Source: an uncultured Sphingomonadales bacterium (lineage in GTDB: Bacteria > Pseudomonadota > Alphaproteobacteria > Sphingomonadales > Sphingomonadaceae). From it: a stretch of 15,498 nucleotides of DNA. Of this stretch, positions 1-7,013 are shown piece by piece (positions within the stretch are counted from its first letter, which is position 1; each line of letters opens with the position of its first letter). Where the stretch lies: assembly GCA_903958285.1 (NCBI GenBank), contig CAJBSR010000266.1, forward strand, positions 1 through 15,498, read 5' to 3'. The translations under genes and the position numbers were made by a program. Below the pieces are notes generated by a model. It did not search any database, was not told where the DNA came from, and saw nothing but the letters and a program-made list of their open reading frames with translations.

Positions 1-901
1 GATGGGCCTCGGAGAATTTGGCTAGTGCTGCGGCCTTGTCGCCGCGCGCCTCATCATCTTCGCCCATGGCATGAAGGATGCGGGCACGCCTCTCTAGGCT
101 CTGGTCGGGCAGGGCCGCCAAAGACTGGTCGCTATAATAATCCATCGCGCGTGCGTTGACCGCATTCATGACATCTAGCCGTCCAACCCCCTTAAGGCGC
201 CCTCGTAAGTCGGTCAGCATGAACTCGATCAGACCTTCCGCCTCAGCCTGTTGCCGCTCCGCCTCCGCACGTGCGCGGACCGCAGCCACCAGCAGGCCAG
301 ACAGCACTATAATGGCAATGACGGCGGAGGCTGTGACGGCCATCACGCGGCGCAGTCGGCGCTGTGCATCCCGTTGCACCAGATCGTCCACACCAATGCC
401 GGTCAACCCGGCGATCAGCTTGATCCGGCCCAAACGTTCCTGTTCACCGCGCAGATCAGAGGCAATGGGTTCCCGCGCGCTGCCATCAGGGCCGGGTGTG
501 AAGAGTGCGGGTGGGAAGGCGTTGTCGAGATCCCCGCGCACCAAGGCGGGTAGAATCGGCCGGTCCGGATGTATTTCTCGAAACAGCTCAATTTCGCGGT
601 TAACCCAGCGGGAGGCTTTCGCATCAGGCGAGCACAACACAATGAGTGCGGTTGAATCCGCCAGCGCCGCCTTGATCTCGGTGCTCAGATCATCCGCGGC
701 AGGAAGCTCATCAATATCGCGAAAAATTGGGGTTAGCCGCGCGGGAACTGGGCCGCGCGGTGTGGACGTTCCGACGAGCCTTAGGGGCAAGCGATAGCTC
801 TCGAGCCGCCGATGAAGACGGACGGCAACAGTCGTGTCGCAATGGCTATAGCTGATGAACGCCTTATATCGCAGGGTCGTTCCAGCTTCTTCCACCGTCA
901 T
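1..901 (-). CDS. TIR-domain membrane protein with probable TPR region (C-terminus beyond window)
   Basis: The first 300 residues are visible; the gene continues past the left edge. Residues about 10-175 form a TIR domain. The first strand is KAFISYSHCD (13-22), a segment RDIDELPAADDL (61-72) follows, then TALIVLCSPDA (84-94) and SRWVNREIELF (97-107). In that last helix E103 sits where NAD-cleaving TIR domains carry the catalytic glutamate. A single membrane helix spans about 187-208, followed by an Arg/Glu/Ala-rich linker (209-223) and a helical region (224-300) whose end, GDKAAALAKFSEAH, looks like the start of TPR repeats. The TIR domain should therefore be cytoplasmic and the C-terminal part periplasmic. 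The ATG at 901 has GGGGAAG just upstream (905-911). It lies 72 bp downstream of the lactate dehydrogenase gene on the same strand. Family knowledge: bacterial TIR domains act as NADases in defence or as signalling or scaffold modules. Which applies here is not known. Confidence 0.85.
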   Translation of the reverse strand, partial: MTVEEAGTTLRYKAFISYSHCDTTVAVRLHRRLESYRLPLRLVGTSTPRGPVPARLTPIFRDIDELPAADDLSTEIKAALADSTALIVLCSPDAKASRWVNREIELFREIHPDRPILPALVRGDLDNAFPPALFTPGPDGSAREPIASDLRGEQERLGRIKLIAGLTGIGVDDLVQRDAQRRLRRVMAVTASAVIAIIVLSGLLVAAVRARAEAERQQAEAEGLIEFMLTDLRGRLKGVGRLDVMNAVNARAMDYYSDQSLAALPDQSLERRARILHAMGEDDEARGDKAAALAKFSEAH

Positions 902-926
902 TGGCTTCCCCGTGTCGCACCAATAT

Positions 927-958
927 GGATCTATTGATCCTTCGCACGAAGCCCGGGC
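927..958. repeat. Three abutting short palindromes upstream of the TIR gene
   Basis: Three small inverted repeats are packed end to end and share boundary bases: GGATC-tatt-GATCC (927-940), CTTCG-ca-CGAAG (940-951) and GCCCGGGC (951-958). They lie in the 72-bp gap between the lactate dehydrogenase stop and the TIR start. They could be an operator or a weak transcription stop, but no run of T follows, and I found no promoter here with good -35 and -10 matches. Confidence 0.35.
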
Positions 959-973
959 ATCGCCAAGGGGGGA

Positions 974-2164
974 TCATCGGTAACGCAAGTTTTCCCGTCC
1001 CAGATCAGCCACGGAGCGTGCGCCCATCAGGCGCATTCCGCGTTCGATTTCGGCGTGCAATTTACCAATCGCCCGTTCCACCCCTGGCTGTCCGGCCGCC
1101 GCAAGGGCATAGAGATAGAGCCGCCCACCCGAGCAGGCCTTGGCGCCAACGGAAAGCGCTTTCAGCACATGGCTGCCCCGCGTGATCCCGCCATCGCAGA
1201 TGACGTCGAGCTTGTCGCCAACGGCGTCGACGATTTCGGCCAGCTGATCGAATGGCGCGCGCCCCCCGTCGAGCTGGCGACCGCCGTGGTTGGAGACCAT
1301 GATCGCGGTCGCGCCAATATCGACGGCGCGTTTGGCATCCTCAACGGACATGATGCCCTTCAGGCAGAACTCCCCACCCCAATCGGCGCGCACCTTTTCG
1401 GCGGTTTTCCAGTCCATCGACGTGTCGAGCATCGTGTTGAAATAGTCTTGAATCGAAATTGCCTGTTGTGATCCTTCGCGGACATGGTCCTTCAGGTTTG
1501 AGAGCTCGAATTTCTCGCGCAACAGGTAATTGAGCGTCCAGCGCGGGTGCATGGCAAAGTCGAAGGCTGAGGACACTGTCAGTTTAGGTGGTGAGGTAAA
1601 GCCTGTTTGCATGCACCGTTCGCGGTTGCCGCTGACGATCGTGTCGACGGTCAGCGCAATGGCATCAAACTTGGCGACCTTGCACGCCTCGACCATCGCG
1701 GTGTTCAGCCCCTTGTCCTTATGGATATAGAGCTGGAACAGCTTTGGGGTGGAAATCGTCTCGCCGATCTCTTCGATGCTGACCGTCGCAAGGCTGGAAA
1801 TGCCGAAATAGGTCCCGAACTTTTCGGCCGCACGGGCGACGGCGCGTTCGCCTTGCCAGTGGAACACGCGCTGCAGCGCGGTGGGGGAAAGGAACAGCGG
1901 CATCGCAATCTTGCGACCCATCACGGTGGTCGACATGTCGATATCCGCCACGCCGGCCAACACATTGGGCACAAGATCGCACGCTTCATAACTTTCGGTG
2001 TTGCGCCTGCGCGTCACCTCATCATCGGCAGCGCCATCGATATAGTGAAAGACAGGCCCCGGCAGGCGCCTGCGCGCAAGCTCCCGGAAATCGCCGGTGT
2101 TGTTGCAGTCTTCAAGCTTCAACCGCCACTTTGCGGCTGCCAGCCGCGACGCTTCATTCGTCAT
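974..2164 (-). CDS. lldD: FMN-dependent L-lactate / alpha-hydroxyacid dehydrogenase
   Basis: This 396-residue protein has the full signature of the FMN-dependent alpha-hydroxyacid dehydrogenase family, which oxidises L-lactate or related 2-hydroxyacids to 2-oxoacids. Visible motifs: FHYIDGAADDE (39-49), SPTALQ (93-98), the FMN-contacting GISSLATVS (121-129), FQLYIHKD (143-150), ALTVDT (170-175), flavin-interacting K269 in LKGIMS, SNHGGRQLDG (291-300) with catalytic base H293 and substrate-binding R296, and DGGITRGSHV (324-333). Length is normal for LldD. The ATG at 2164 is preferred over an upstream in-frame start because it has an AGGGG site and begins close to the conserved N-terminus; it overlaps the upstream secreted-protein gene by 11 bases, so the two are probably cotranscribed. 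The enzyme should feed electrons to the respiratory chain at the inner membrane. Exact substrate (L-lactate, glycolate or mandelate type) cannot be fixed by eye. Confidence 0.9.
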   Translation of the reverse strand: MTNEASRLAAAKWRLKLEDCNNTGDFRELARRRLPGPVFHYIDGAADDEVTRRRNTESYEACDLVPNVLAGVADIDMSTTVMGRKIAMPLFLSPTALQRVFHWQGERAVARAAEKFGTYFGISSLATVSIEEIGETISTPKLFQLYIHKDKGLNTAMVEACKVAKFDAIALTVDTIVSGNRERCMQTGFTSPPKLTVSSAFDFAMHPRWTLNYLLREKFELSNLKDHVREGSQQAISIQDYFNTMLDTSMDWKTAEKVRADWGGEFCLKGIMSVEDAKRAVDIGATAIMVSNHGGRQLDGGRAPFDQLAEIVDAVGDKLDVICDGGITRGSHVLKALSVGAKACSGGRLYLYALAAAGQPGVERAIGKLHAEIERGMRLMGARSVADLGRENLRYR

Positions 2165-2726
2165 CCTTGCCCCTGATTGCCTGTCCCGCTGCCCGTGCCG
2201 CGCCCTCCAGCGGGTGGAGCGGACGGGCAGGGGCTGGACAGTTTCGTGCCTCACCCAATCCCTTCAGATAGCCGCGCCGGACGACGCCTGCATAGAGGGC
2301 TTCGCGATAATCCCGGTCGGCGCGCCCTGCACCCGAAATTTCGCGGACGAGTGAGCGGAAAGGAATGAGGCTGGAGACAAGGCCCCCTGCCGCATTGGCG
2401 ACTCCTTCCTTGCGTTTGCGCGCGTCTTCATCGACCTCCACCTCATCAAAGTCTGGGCCGAGCACTGCATTCAGCTTTTCGAGCTCAGAGAGGATGCCCG
2501 CACAAGTGTTGAATTTGATTGAGGCATAGGGGTTGTCCTGAATGGCCAGAAGTTCCGCCGGAACATCTTTGCGCTTCAGATTTACATCCGCCAGCGGCCG
2601 GGTGATGACATCCTCAACTGTTGTCGCGGGTTGCGGGTTGCCTTGTGCGATGGCGACCGCGGGCAGGGCGATAGTCACCAGGACGGCAGAGCTTAGCGGC
2701 AGCAGATGAAAGGTGAGATACGGCAT
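2154..2726 (-). CDS. Secreted protein of unknown function
   Basis: A 190-residue protein with a clear Sec signal peptide (hydrophobic core about 8-27, likely cleavage after AIA at 25-27). The mature part contains KRKDVPAELLAIQDNPYAS (51-69), a helix ILSELEKLNAVLGPDFDE (78-95), an acidic then basic stretch, and SLIPFRSLVREISGA (119-133). Only two cysteines remain in the mature chain (C75, C163), so a disulfide is possible. The pattern is reminiscent of small conserved hypothetical periplasmic proteins of sphingomonads, but I cannot name a family or function. The ATG at 2726 is chosen because GGAGAGG lies 6 bases upstream (2733-2739); an in-frame TTG at 2741 lacks this. Its end overlaps the lactate dehydrogenase start by 11 bases. 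Confidence 0.75.
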   Translation of the reverse strand: MPYLTFHLLPLSSAVLVTIALPAVAIAQGNPQPATTVEDVITRPLADVNLKRKDVPAELLAIQDNPYASIKFNTCAGILSELEKLNAVLGPDFDEVEVDEDARKRKEGVANAAGGLVSSLIPFRSLVREISGAGRADRDYREALYAGVVRRGYLKGLGEARNCPAPARPLHPLEGAARAAGQAIRGKDDE

Positions 2727-2749
2727 GGCGGGCCTCTCCAAAAATGAGG

Positions 2750-2778
2750 ATTATTCCCGTAATTGAGAAAGGCGCCAA
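2750..2778 (-). promoter_or_regulatory. Candidate housekeeping (sigma-70-type) promoter
   Basis: On the minus strand TTGGCG (2773-2778) and AATAAT (2750-2755) are separated by exactly 17 bases. The -10 matches consensus at five of six positions and the -35 at four of six. Transcription would begin near 2743, giving a leader of about 17 bases that contains the GGAGAGG ribosome site. It would drive the secreted protein, the lactate dehydrogenase and possibly the TIR gene. Confidence 0.5.
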
Positions 2779-2812
2779 CCGGCTTCTCGATAACCCTGGT
2801 TTTAACGGGCGA

Positions 2813-3970
2813 CTATTTGAGCAGTGCCTGAATTTCAGCGGCGCACCGCAGTGATGCAGACGTGTCGGCAAATGAAAATGTCTGGGCACAGGCCAGCTTC
2901 TGCCGATCAAGCATATAATCGAGGTCGCCCGCCTCGGGGTCGAGTGCGGCCTCCAACTGGCTTGGATCGTTGATAACCTGCCCTAAATGCCAATGCGCAT
3001 AGTTCGGATCGTCCTGCCACTTTGCATCATGCGCATTTAGGAAGATGGCTGGGCGCGGTCGAATGATCCATTCGTAAATCTGGCTGCTGGCATCCCCAAG
3101 GTAGATGTCACCGGCAAGGGTGTACGTCATGTCAACGGACCGCGCGCTGCCCGTGTCGATCAACATGTGTGGCATGCCGTAAATGCGCTGCGGCACCTTC
3201 CCCCGGACATGTAGCCGGCGATGCTCCAGCGACCCATGGATGAGCTTTCGAAACAACATCACATGGGGGGCAAAGACGAAGTTATAGTGGCTCTGCCCAG
3301 CGAAATAGTCGAGAATCCGGGGACCGAAGCGGTACCATGACGATAAGAGCGGATCGAAATGCGGGTTGTAGACGACAACAGGCTTATCATTATCAAACAG
3401 ACGCGGCTTGCGCGTTAGGTCCATCGCATCGAACTTGGGATATCCGCAGACCTTGATCTTATCGGCCATCATTGGGTGGCGTTCCAGCATCCGCCTGCGC
3501 GTCTTTTCACCTGCAACCAGCACCCGGTCAAAAAAACGAAGCTCATCGGAAAAGCCGACAGACCGATCGCCGCTGCCATGCGGAATACAGACCAAGAGCG
3601 GCCGTGTGAGCTTCCAGCGCGATCGTAAGAGGGTGGTGGTAAACTCCGGGACGACCATCGCGTCGAATGACTGAAAATAGTCGAGGTGTCGGCGCAGCAT
3701 TGCGATCCGCCGGGCCGGGACGATCCGGCTGAGCTCAGAGGTCGCCAGCTCCATTAATGGGCTGAGTTCCAAGCGGCGGACGATAGGCGGATTGGCGGTC
3801 GGACGCGCTTGGATCAGGCTTTCGACAGCGGTCGCTTGTTCTGCTGTGGAAACGGCAATTTCCACCTCCAGATCGGTGCTCTGGCAGGCAAGTTCCAGCG
3901 CCACCGGCAATGTGTGGGCAACTTGATGCACATCTTCATGATTGAAGAGAAAACAAACGCGCCTGGTCAT
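2813..3970 (-). CDS. CDP-glycerol glycerophosphotransferase-like (TagF/TagB-type) transferase
   Basis: A 385-residue protein that resembles the GT-B-fold polyol-phosphate transferases of teichoic acid synthesis (CDP-glycerol glycerophosphotransferase family). Recognisable pieces are CIPHGSGDR (128-136), VCGYPKFD (174-181), VVYNPHFDP (199-207), NFVFAPHVMLF (230-240), then IDTGSARSVD (271-280), ADGN-site-like AGDIYLGDASSQIYEW (286-301) and RPAIFLNAH (306-314). By analogy with TagF the catalytic histidines would be H131 and H236; this is inference. There is no signal peptide or clear membrane helix, so it should act on the cytoplasmic face on CDP-polyol and a lipid-linked or glycan acceptor. Its ATG overlaps the upstream phosphatase stop as ATGA (3967-3970), and no ribosome site is visible, which points to translational coupling. 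Such enzymes are far less common in Gram-negative than in Gram-positive bacteria. A glycosyltransferase with the same fold is the alternative. Confidence 0.7.
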   Translation of the reverse strand: MTRRVCFLFNHEDVHQVAHTLPVALELACQSTDLEVEIAVSTAEQATAVESLIQARPTANPPIVRRLELSPLMELATSELSRIVPARRIAMLRRHLDYFQSFDAMVVPEFTTTLLRSRWKLTRPLLVCIPHGSGDRSVGFSDELRFFDRVLVAGEKTRRRMLERHPMMADKIKVCGYPKFDAMDLTRKPRLFDNDKPVVVYNPHFDPLLSSWYRFGPRILDYFAGQSHYNFVFAPHVMLFRKLIHGSLEHRRLHVRGKVPQRIYGMPHMLIDTGSARSVDMTYTLAGDIYLGDASSQIYEWIIRPRPAIFLNAHDAKWQDDPNYAHWHLGQVINDPSQLEAALDPEAGDLDYMLDRQKLACAQTFSFADTSASLRCAAEIQALLK

Positions 3971-4635
3971 GCGAAAATGACAACATCCCATCCATGTTTG
4001 GACGCGAGTTTCCGCAGCGAACTGCCGGGATTGACGGCGACAGCAGCGCTTGCCCAGAACAGTGTGGGGGCATCCGACGCGCTGTCGCTATAAAACCGAA
4101 AGCCATCAGCTCGCCCGAGGCGTTCGTCCGCCGCGCATGCCGTCTCGATCATCTCTCGCTTGGCATCGCCGTAGCAATTCTGCCCGTTAATCCGAAAACT
4201 AATGTCGCCACCGGGCAAGTGCGCCTGCCTGGTTGCCACGACACAGTCAAAGCCCAGCAGAAGCGCGATTTCGCGGGCGTAGAAATCGGGCGAGGCCGTG
4301 GCCAACATCAACAGCGCGCCATTTGATCTTTCCGCCTCAACACGCGCCACGGCATCGGTGAGCAGGTTATGGCGGACAATCCTCTTGGCAAATTTTGCGG
4401 AGACGTGCTGCAACTCCGCCGGCTTGATGCGCCGACCGAGCATCAGTCGAAAACCAATTTCCTTCAGGTCTTTGCGTTTGTAAATGCCGAGCACATAGCC
4501 CGCCATCGCCAAAATCCAGACCGGAAACAGCAGCAAACGCCATGGCGCGCGATGAAAGGCTGCAAAAAGAAGAAAGGGCGTGTAGGTCGAAAACCTCGTC
4601 ACTGTCCGGTCAAGGTCGAAGATCGCAACATCCAT
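3967..4635 (-). CDS. HAD-IB family phosphatase
   Basis: A 222-residue haloacid dehalogenase hydrolase of the PSP/SerB-like IB group. Motif I is DLDRT with nucleophile D7 and acid D9; motif II lies in LATASP (111-116); motif III lysine is K159 in GDAKRE; motif IV is SDSASDAP (183-190) with D184 and D188 binding magnesium. A hydrophobic cap segment PWRLLLFPVWILAMAGYVLG (31-50) suggests contact with the membrane, as in many HAD-IB proteins linked to lipid or polymer metabolism. The likely role is removing phosphate from a small sugar, polyol or amino-alcohol phosphate. The stop is fused to the next start (ATGA), so it is cotranslated with the transferase. It is divergent from the nucleotidyltransferase, with only 33 bases between the starts. 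The substrate cannot be read from sequence. Confidence 0.8.
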   Translation of the reverse strand: MDVAIFDLDRTVTRFSTYTPFLLFAAFHRAPWRLLLFPVWILAMAGYVLGIYKRKDLKEIGFRLMLGRRIKPAELQHVSAKFAKRIVRHNLLTDAVARVEAERSNGALLMLATASPDFYAREIALLLGFDCVVATRQAHLPGGDISFRINGQNCYGDAKREMIETACAADERLGRADGFRFYSDSASDAPTLFWASAAVAVNPGSSLRKLASKHGWDVVIFA

Positions 4636-4668
4636 GACTATTTGCTACACCTGCTTTGAGGCGAAAAC

Positions 4669-5478
4669 GTGACCTCTCCCCATCGTCTATGGACGGCCAT
4701 TGTTCTGGCAGGGCAGCGCCCCGGCGTTGATCCGCTGGCCGCGCATTTTGGGGAGGCGTGGAAGGCGCTTGTCCCGGTCGGCGGAGAGCCGATGGTCACA
4801 CAGGTCGTCCGGACGCTCAGCCAGGTCGCCGAAATCGGGAAGATCGTCGTTCTCGCCCAAGATACTGAGGCCCTTGCAGCGGCCGTCGCGGCCGGTGGTG
4901 CGGCAGACATTCTGGCCAGCAGCGATGGTATTTCGGTCAGTATCCTGCGCCATGCGGGGACGCCTGCGGCACCTTGGCCGGTGCTGGTGACGACAGCAGA
5001 TCACCCCCTTCTGACGCCGGAGATGGTGCGGCATTTTATCGCAGAGGCGGACGCCAGCGGTGATGATGTTGCTGTGGCCATGGTGGAACGGGCAACGATG
5101 CTGGCCGCTTACCCCGGGAACAAGCGGACGTGGTTGCGCTTCTCCGATGGAGCCTGGTCTGGTGCTAATCTCTTTGCGCTGCGCAGTGCTGGGGCGCGAG
5201 GCGCGCTTGAGCTCTGGGCAGAGGCCGAACAGGACCGCAAAAAGGCATGGAAGCTCTTTCTGCATTTTGGTCCCTTACTCGCGCTCAGAGCCATTACCCG
5301 GACCATTGGTTTGGCGAAGGCGCTTGGCAAGGCGGGGAAAAGGCTTGGCCTCTCCGCACATCTCGTGCCTATGCCGATGGCCGAAGCGGCGATTGACGTC
5401 GATAAAGTCAGCGACCATGTGCTCGCCGAACAGATTTTTCTGACGCGGTTAGATCAGCCGCATCCGGACGGCCACTGA
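4669..5478 (+). CDS. MobA-like nucleotidyltransferase domain protein
   Basis: A 269-residue protein with an N-terminal MobA/IspD-type NTP-transferase fold. It shows a modified nucleotide-binding loop LAGQRPGVDPLA (13-24) in place of the usual LAGGxSxRMG, then K32 in KALVPVGGEPMV, the strand VLVTTADHPLL (105-115) with D111 as a probable metal ligand, and AIDVDKVSD (241-249) with a second likely metal aspartate. Such enzymes join CTP or another NTP to a phosphorylated polyol, sugar or cofactor. Next to a CDP-glycerol-transferase-like gene, making a CDP-activated alcohol is the most natural role (inference). The start is GTG at 4669 with GAGG 7 bases upstream. The gene is the only one on the plus strand inside this block: its start faces the phosphatase gene across 33 bases and its end overlaps the flippase end by 30 bases. 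Confidence 0.8.
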   Translation: MTSPHRLWTAIVLAGQRPGVDPLAAHFGEAWKALVPVGGEPMVTQVVRTLSQVAEIGKIVVLAQDTEALAAAVAAGGAADILASSDGISVSILRHAGTPAAPWPVLVTTADHPLLTPEMVRHFIAEADASGDDVAVAMVERATMLAAYPGNKRTWLRFSDGAWSGANLFALRSAGARGALELWAEAEQDRKKAWKLFLHFGPLLALRAITRTIGLAKALGKAGKRLGLSAHLVPMPMAEAAIDVDKVSDHVLAEQIFLTRLDQPHPDGH

Positions 5479-6981
5479 TCCGAGCGCTTCGCGGTCCGGC
5501 AAAGGGAGGGCCCAGCGACATGCTATCCACAACGTCGCCAACAGCACTCCACATAAGAGCATCAAGGCCAGTCCCACCGGCAAAAGGTTGACCCAAAGCG
5601 TGGCGATAAAGCCGGCCAGTGATACAATCAGGGCGCGGCGCGCGACCTGCGCAAAGGGTTGGCCAAAGGGCAGCAGCCCATGTTGCTGGTAAACTTGCCA
5701 AGCTGGTATCGCAGAGGTCGCAACAAGGCCGAGGGCCACGGCCAAAGACATGCCCGTCAGTCCGCCCTCCGGCATCACCGCTAAGCCAATCAGCACCGAT
5801 ACAGCGAGGCCCGTCGCGCTGCCGATATATTGGCTGGAATAGCGCGACATGACCTGTTGGATGGGGGCGGCCGCGCCGCTCACCGTTTCTGCAAGTCGGG
5901 CCAACAGCAGCAAGGCTAGGGCAAGAAGGGCACCTTCCATCCCGCTCCCAATGGCGCGCAACAGCGTCGGGCCGCCGGCTATCAGAACGCAGCAGACCGG
6001 TAAGGCGACCGTCAATGAGATGCGCGTTGAAAAGGCATAGATGTTCTCAACTGCGGCCTTGCCGCCCGTTGAGGCGGCAGACGCCAAGGGGGCCAGCACA
6101 TAGGCAAAGGCGATCCGGATTGTCTGCACCAGCGAACTGACCTTGCGGACCAGCGCAAATTGTCCGCCGGCAATGGCGCCTTGCGCGCCTGGCAACAGGG
6201 CATTGAGTAGAAGCGTCGGCGCATCGCTAAACAGCCGCGTGGTCAAGTTGGTTGGCATGACGGAAATGCCGGCCATCCATGTTCCATGCCAGACGCGATC
6301 TTCCGCCGGGCCAGCGCCCAGAAGGCGGAGGTCATAGTTTCTGCTCAGGAGCCGGATGCACAGCGCGCAAATGACAATGAGCGACGCCAGATGCGCATAA
6401 AATAGCGACATTGTGCCAAAACCCATGGCCCAAAAACCGATGGCGCAAATGAGCCTAACGATCTGCTCCCAAAAGAGGCGGAGGCGGATTTCCGCACCGA
6501 ATACCCGACGCGCGCGCAAGGCAGACGTTGCCACTTCAACAAAGGCCCAAAGCGGTAAGGCCCAAACGAAGATCGCGATGAAATGGCTCAAACGCTCTGC
6601 ATCGCCCTGCGCTGCGTTAAAGATATGCGCGAGATCAGCTGCAAAGACCGAGGCTATGGCGGCCAACGCAATGCACGGCAGCACACCCATGATAAGCGCC
6701 GCGCGCAATGTGGCCACGGCCTTTTGTTCCGTTTCGGCTTGCGGAACGGTGCGCTGCAAAGCAGCCGTCATGCCAAGATCTGCAATGGTTTCAACCAGAG
6801 TTATGGCGGCCCAGAGAGCTGTATAAATCCCAAAGCTGGCCAGCCCGAACAGCCAGACATAAGCCGGTTGGGCCACGACCTCTACCACCGCGCCGAGCCG
6901 CGCCAACAGCGTCGTGCCCGCACCCTTCGCCACATCGTGGCTGGTAATTGCTTGGGCGCGGATTTCTGGTTCGTCAGTCAA
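5449..6981 (-). CDS. MOP-superfamily polysaccharide / lipid-linked oligosaccharide flippase
   Basis: A protein of about 510 residues made almost wholly of hydrophobic helices (about 12-14) with short polar loops, the layout of Wzx/RfbX-type flippases. Typical features are the N-terminal amphipathic stretch before the first helix (VAKGAGTTLLARLGAVVEV), a helix-1/2 segment ending in LGMTAALQRTVPQ, and basic loops such as SALRARRVFG. It would move a lipid-linked polymer or repeat unit across the inner membrane. Start choice is uncertain: the TTG at 6981 has AGAGGG 6 bases upstream, while an in-frame GTG at 6999 has no ribosome site; both lie in or beside a hairpin just after hslU. A later GTG (near 6933) would still keep all helices. 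Its tail overlaps the nucleotidyltransferase tail by 30 bases. An amphipathic-drug MATE exporter is less likely given the neighbours. Confidence 0.85.
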   Translation of the reverse strand: MTDEPEIRAQAITSHDVAKGAGTTLLARLGAVVEVVAQPAYVWLFGLASFGIYTALWAAITLVETIADLGMTAALQRTVPQAETEQKAVATLRAALIMGVLPCIALAAIASVFAADLAHIFNAAQGDAERLSHFIAIFVWALPLWAFVEVATSALRARRVFGAEIRLRLFWEQIVRLICAIGFWAMGFGTMSLFYAHLASLIVICALCIRLLSRNYDLRLLGAGPAEDRVWHGTWMAGISVMPTNLTTRLFSDAPTLLLNALLPGAQGAIAGGQFALVRKVSSLVQTIRIAFAYVLAPLASAASTGGKAAVENIYAFSTRISLTVALPVCCVLIAGGPTLLRAIGSGMEGALLALALLLLARLAETVSGAAAPIQQVMSRYSSQYIGSATGLAVSVLIGLAVMPEGGLTGMSLAVALGLVATSAIPAWQVYQQHGLLPFGQPFAQVARRALIVSLAGFIATLWVNLLPVGLALMLLCGVLLATLWIACRWALPLPDREALGSVAVRMRLI

Positions 6982-7010
6982 AGCCCGCCCTCTTTGCACA
7001 AGGGCGGCTT
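6981..7010 (-). terminator. Terminator-like hairpin after hslU, overlapping the flippase start
   Basis: On the minus strand AAGCCGCCCT (7001-7010) pairs with AGGGCGGGCTT (6981-6991) around a 9-base loop, with one bulged C. The stem is very GC-rich but only three T follow, so termination may be partial. It begins 3 bases after the hslU stop codon. The right arm contains the AGAGGG sequence that could serve as the flippase ribosome site, so terminator and start signal share the same bases. Confidence 0.55.
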
Positions 7011-7013
7011 AGG

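Noticed and set aside
156..797. Plus-strand open frame across the TIR gene
   Set aside because: Its translation is Ser/Arg-rich with no fold, whereas the minus strand gives a clear TIR domain and membrane helix.
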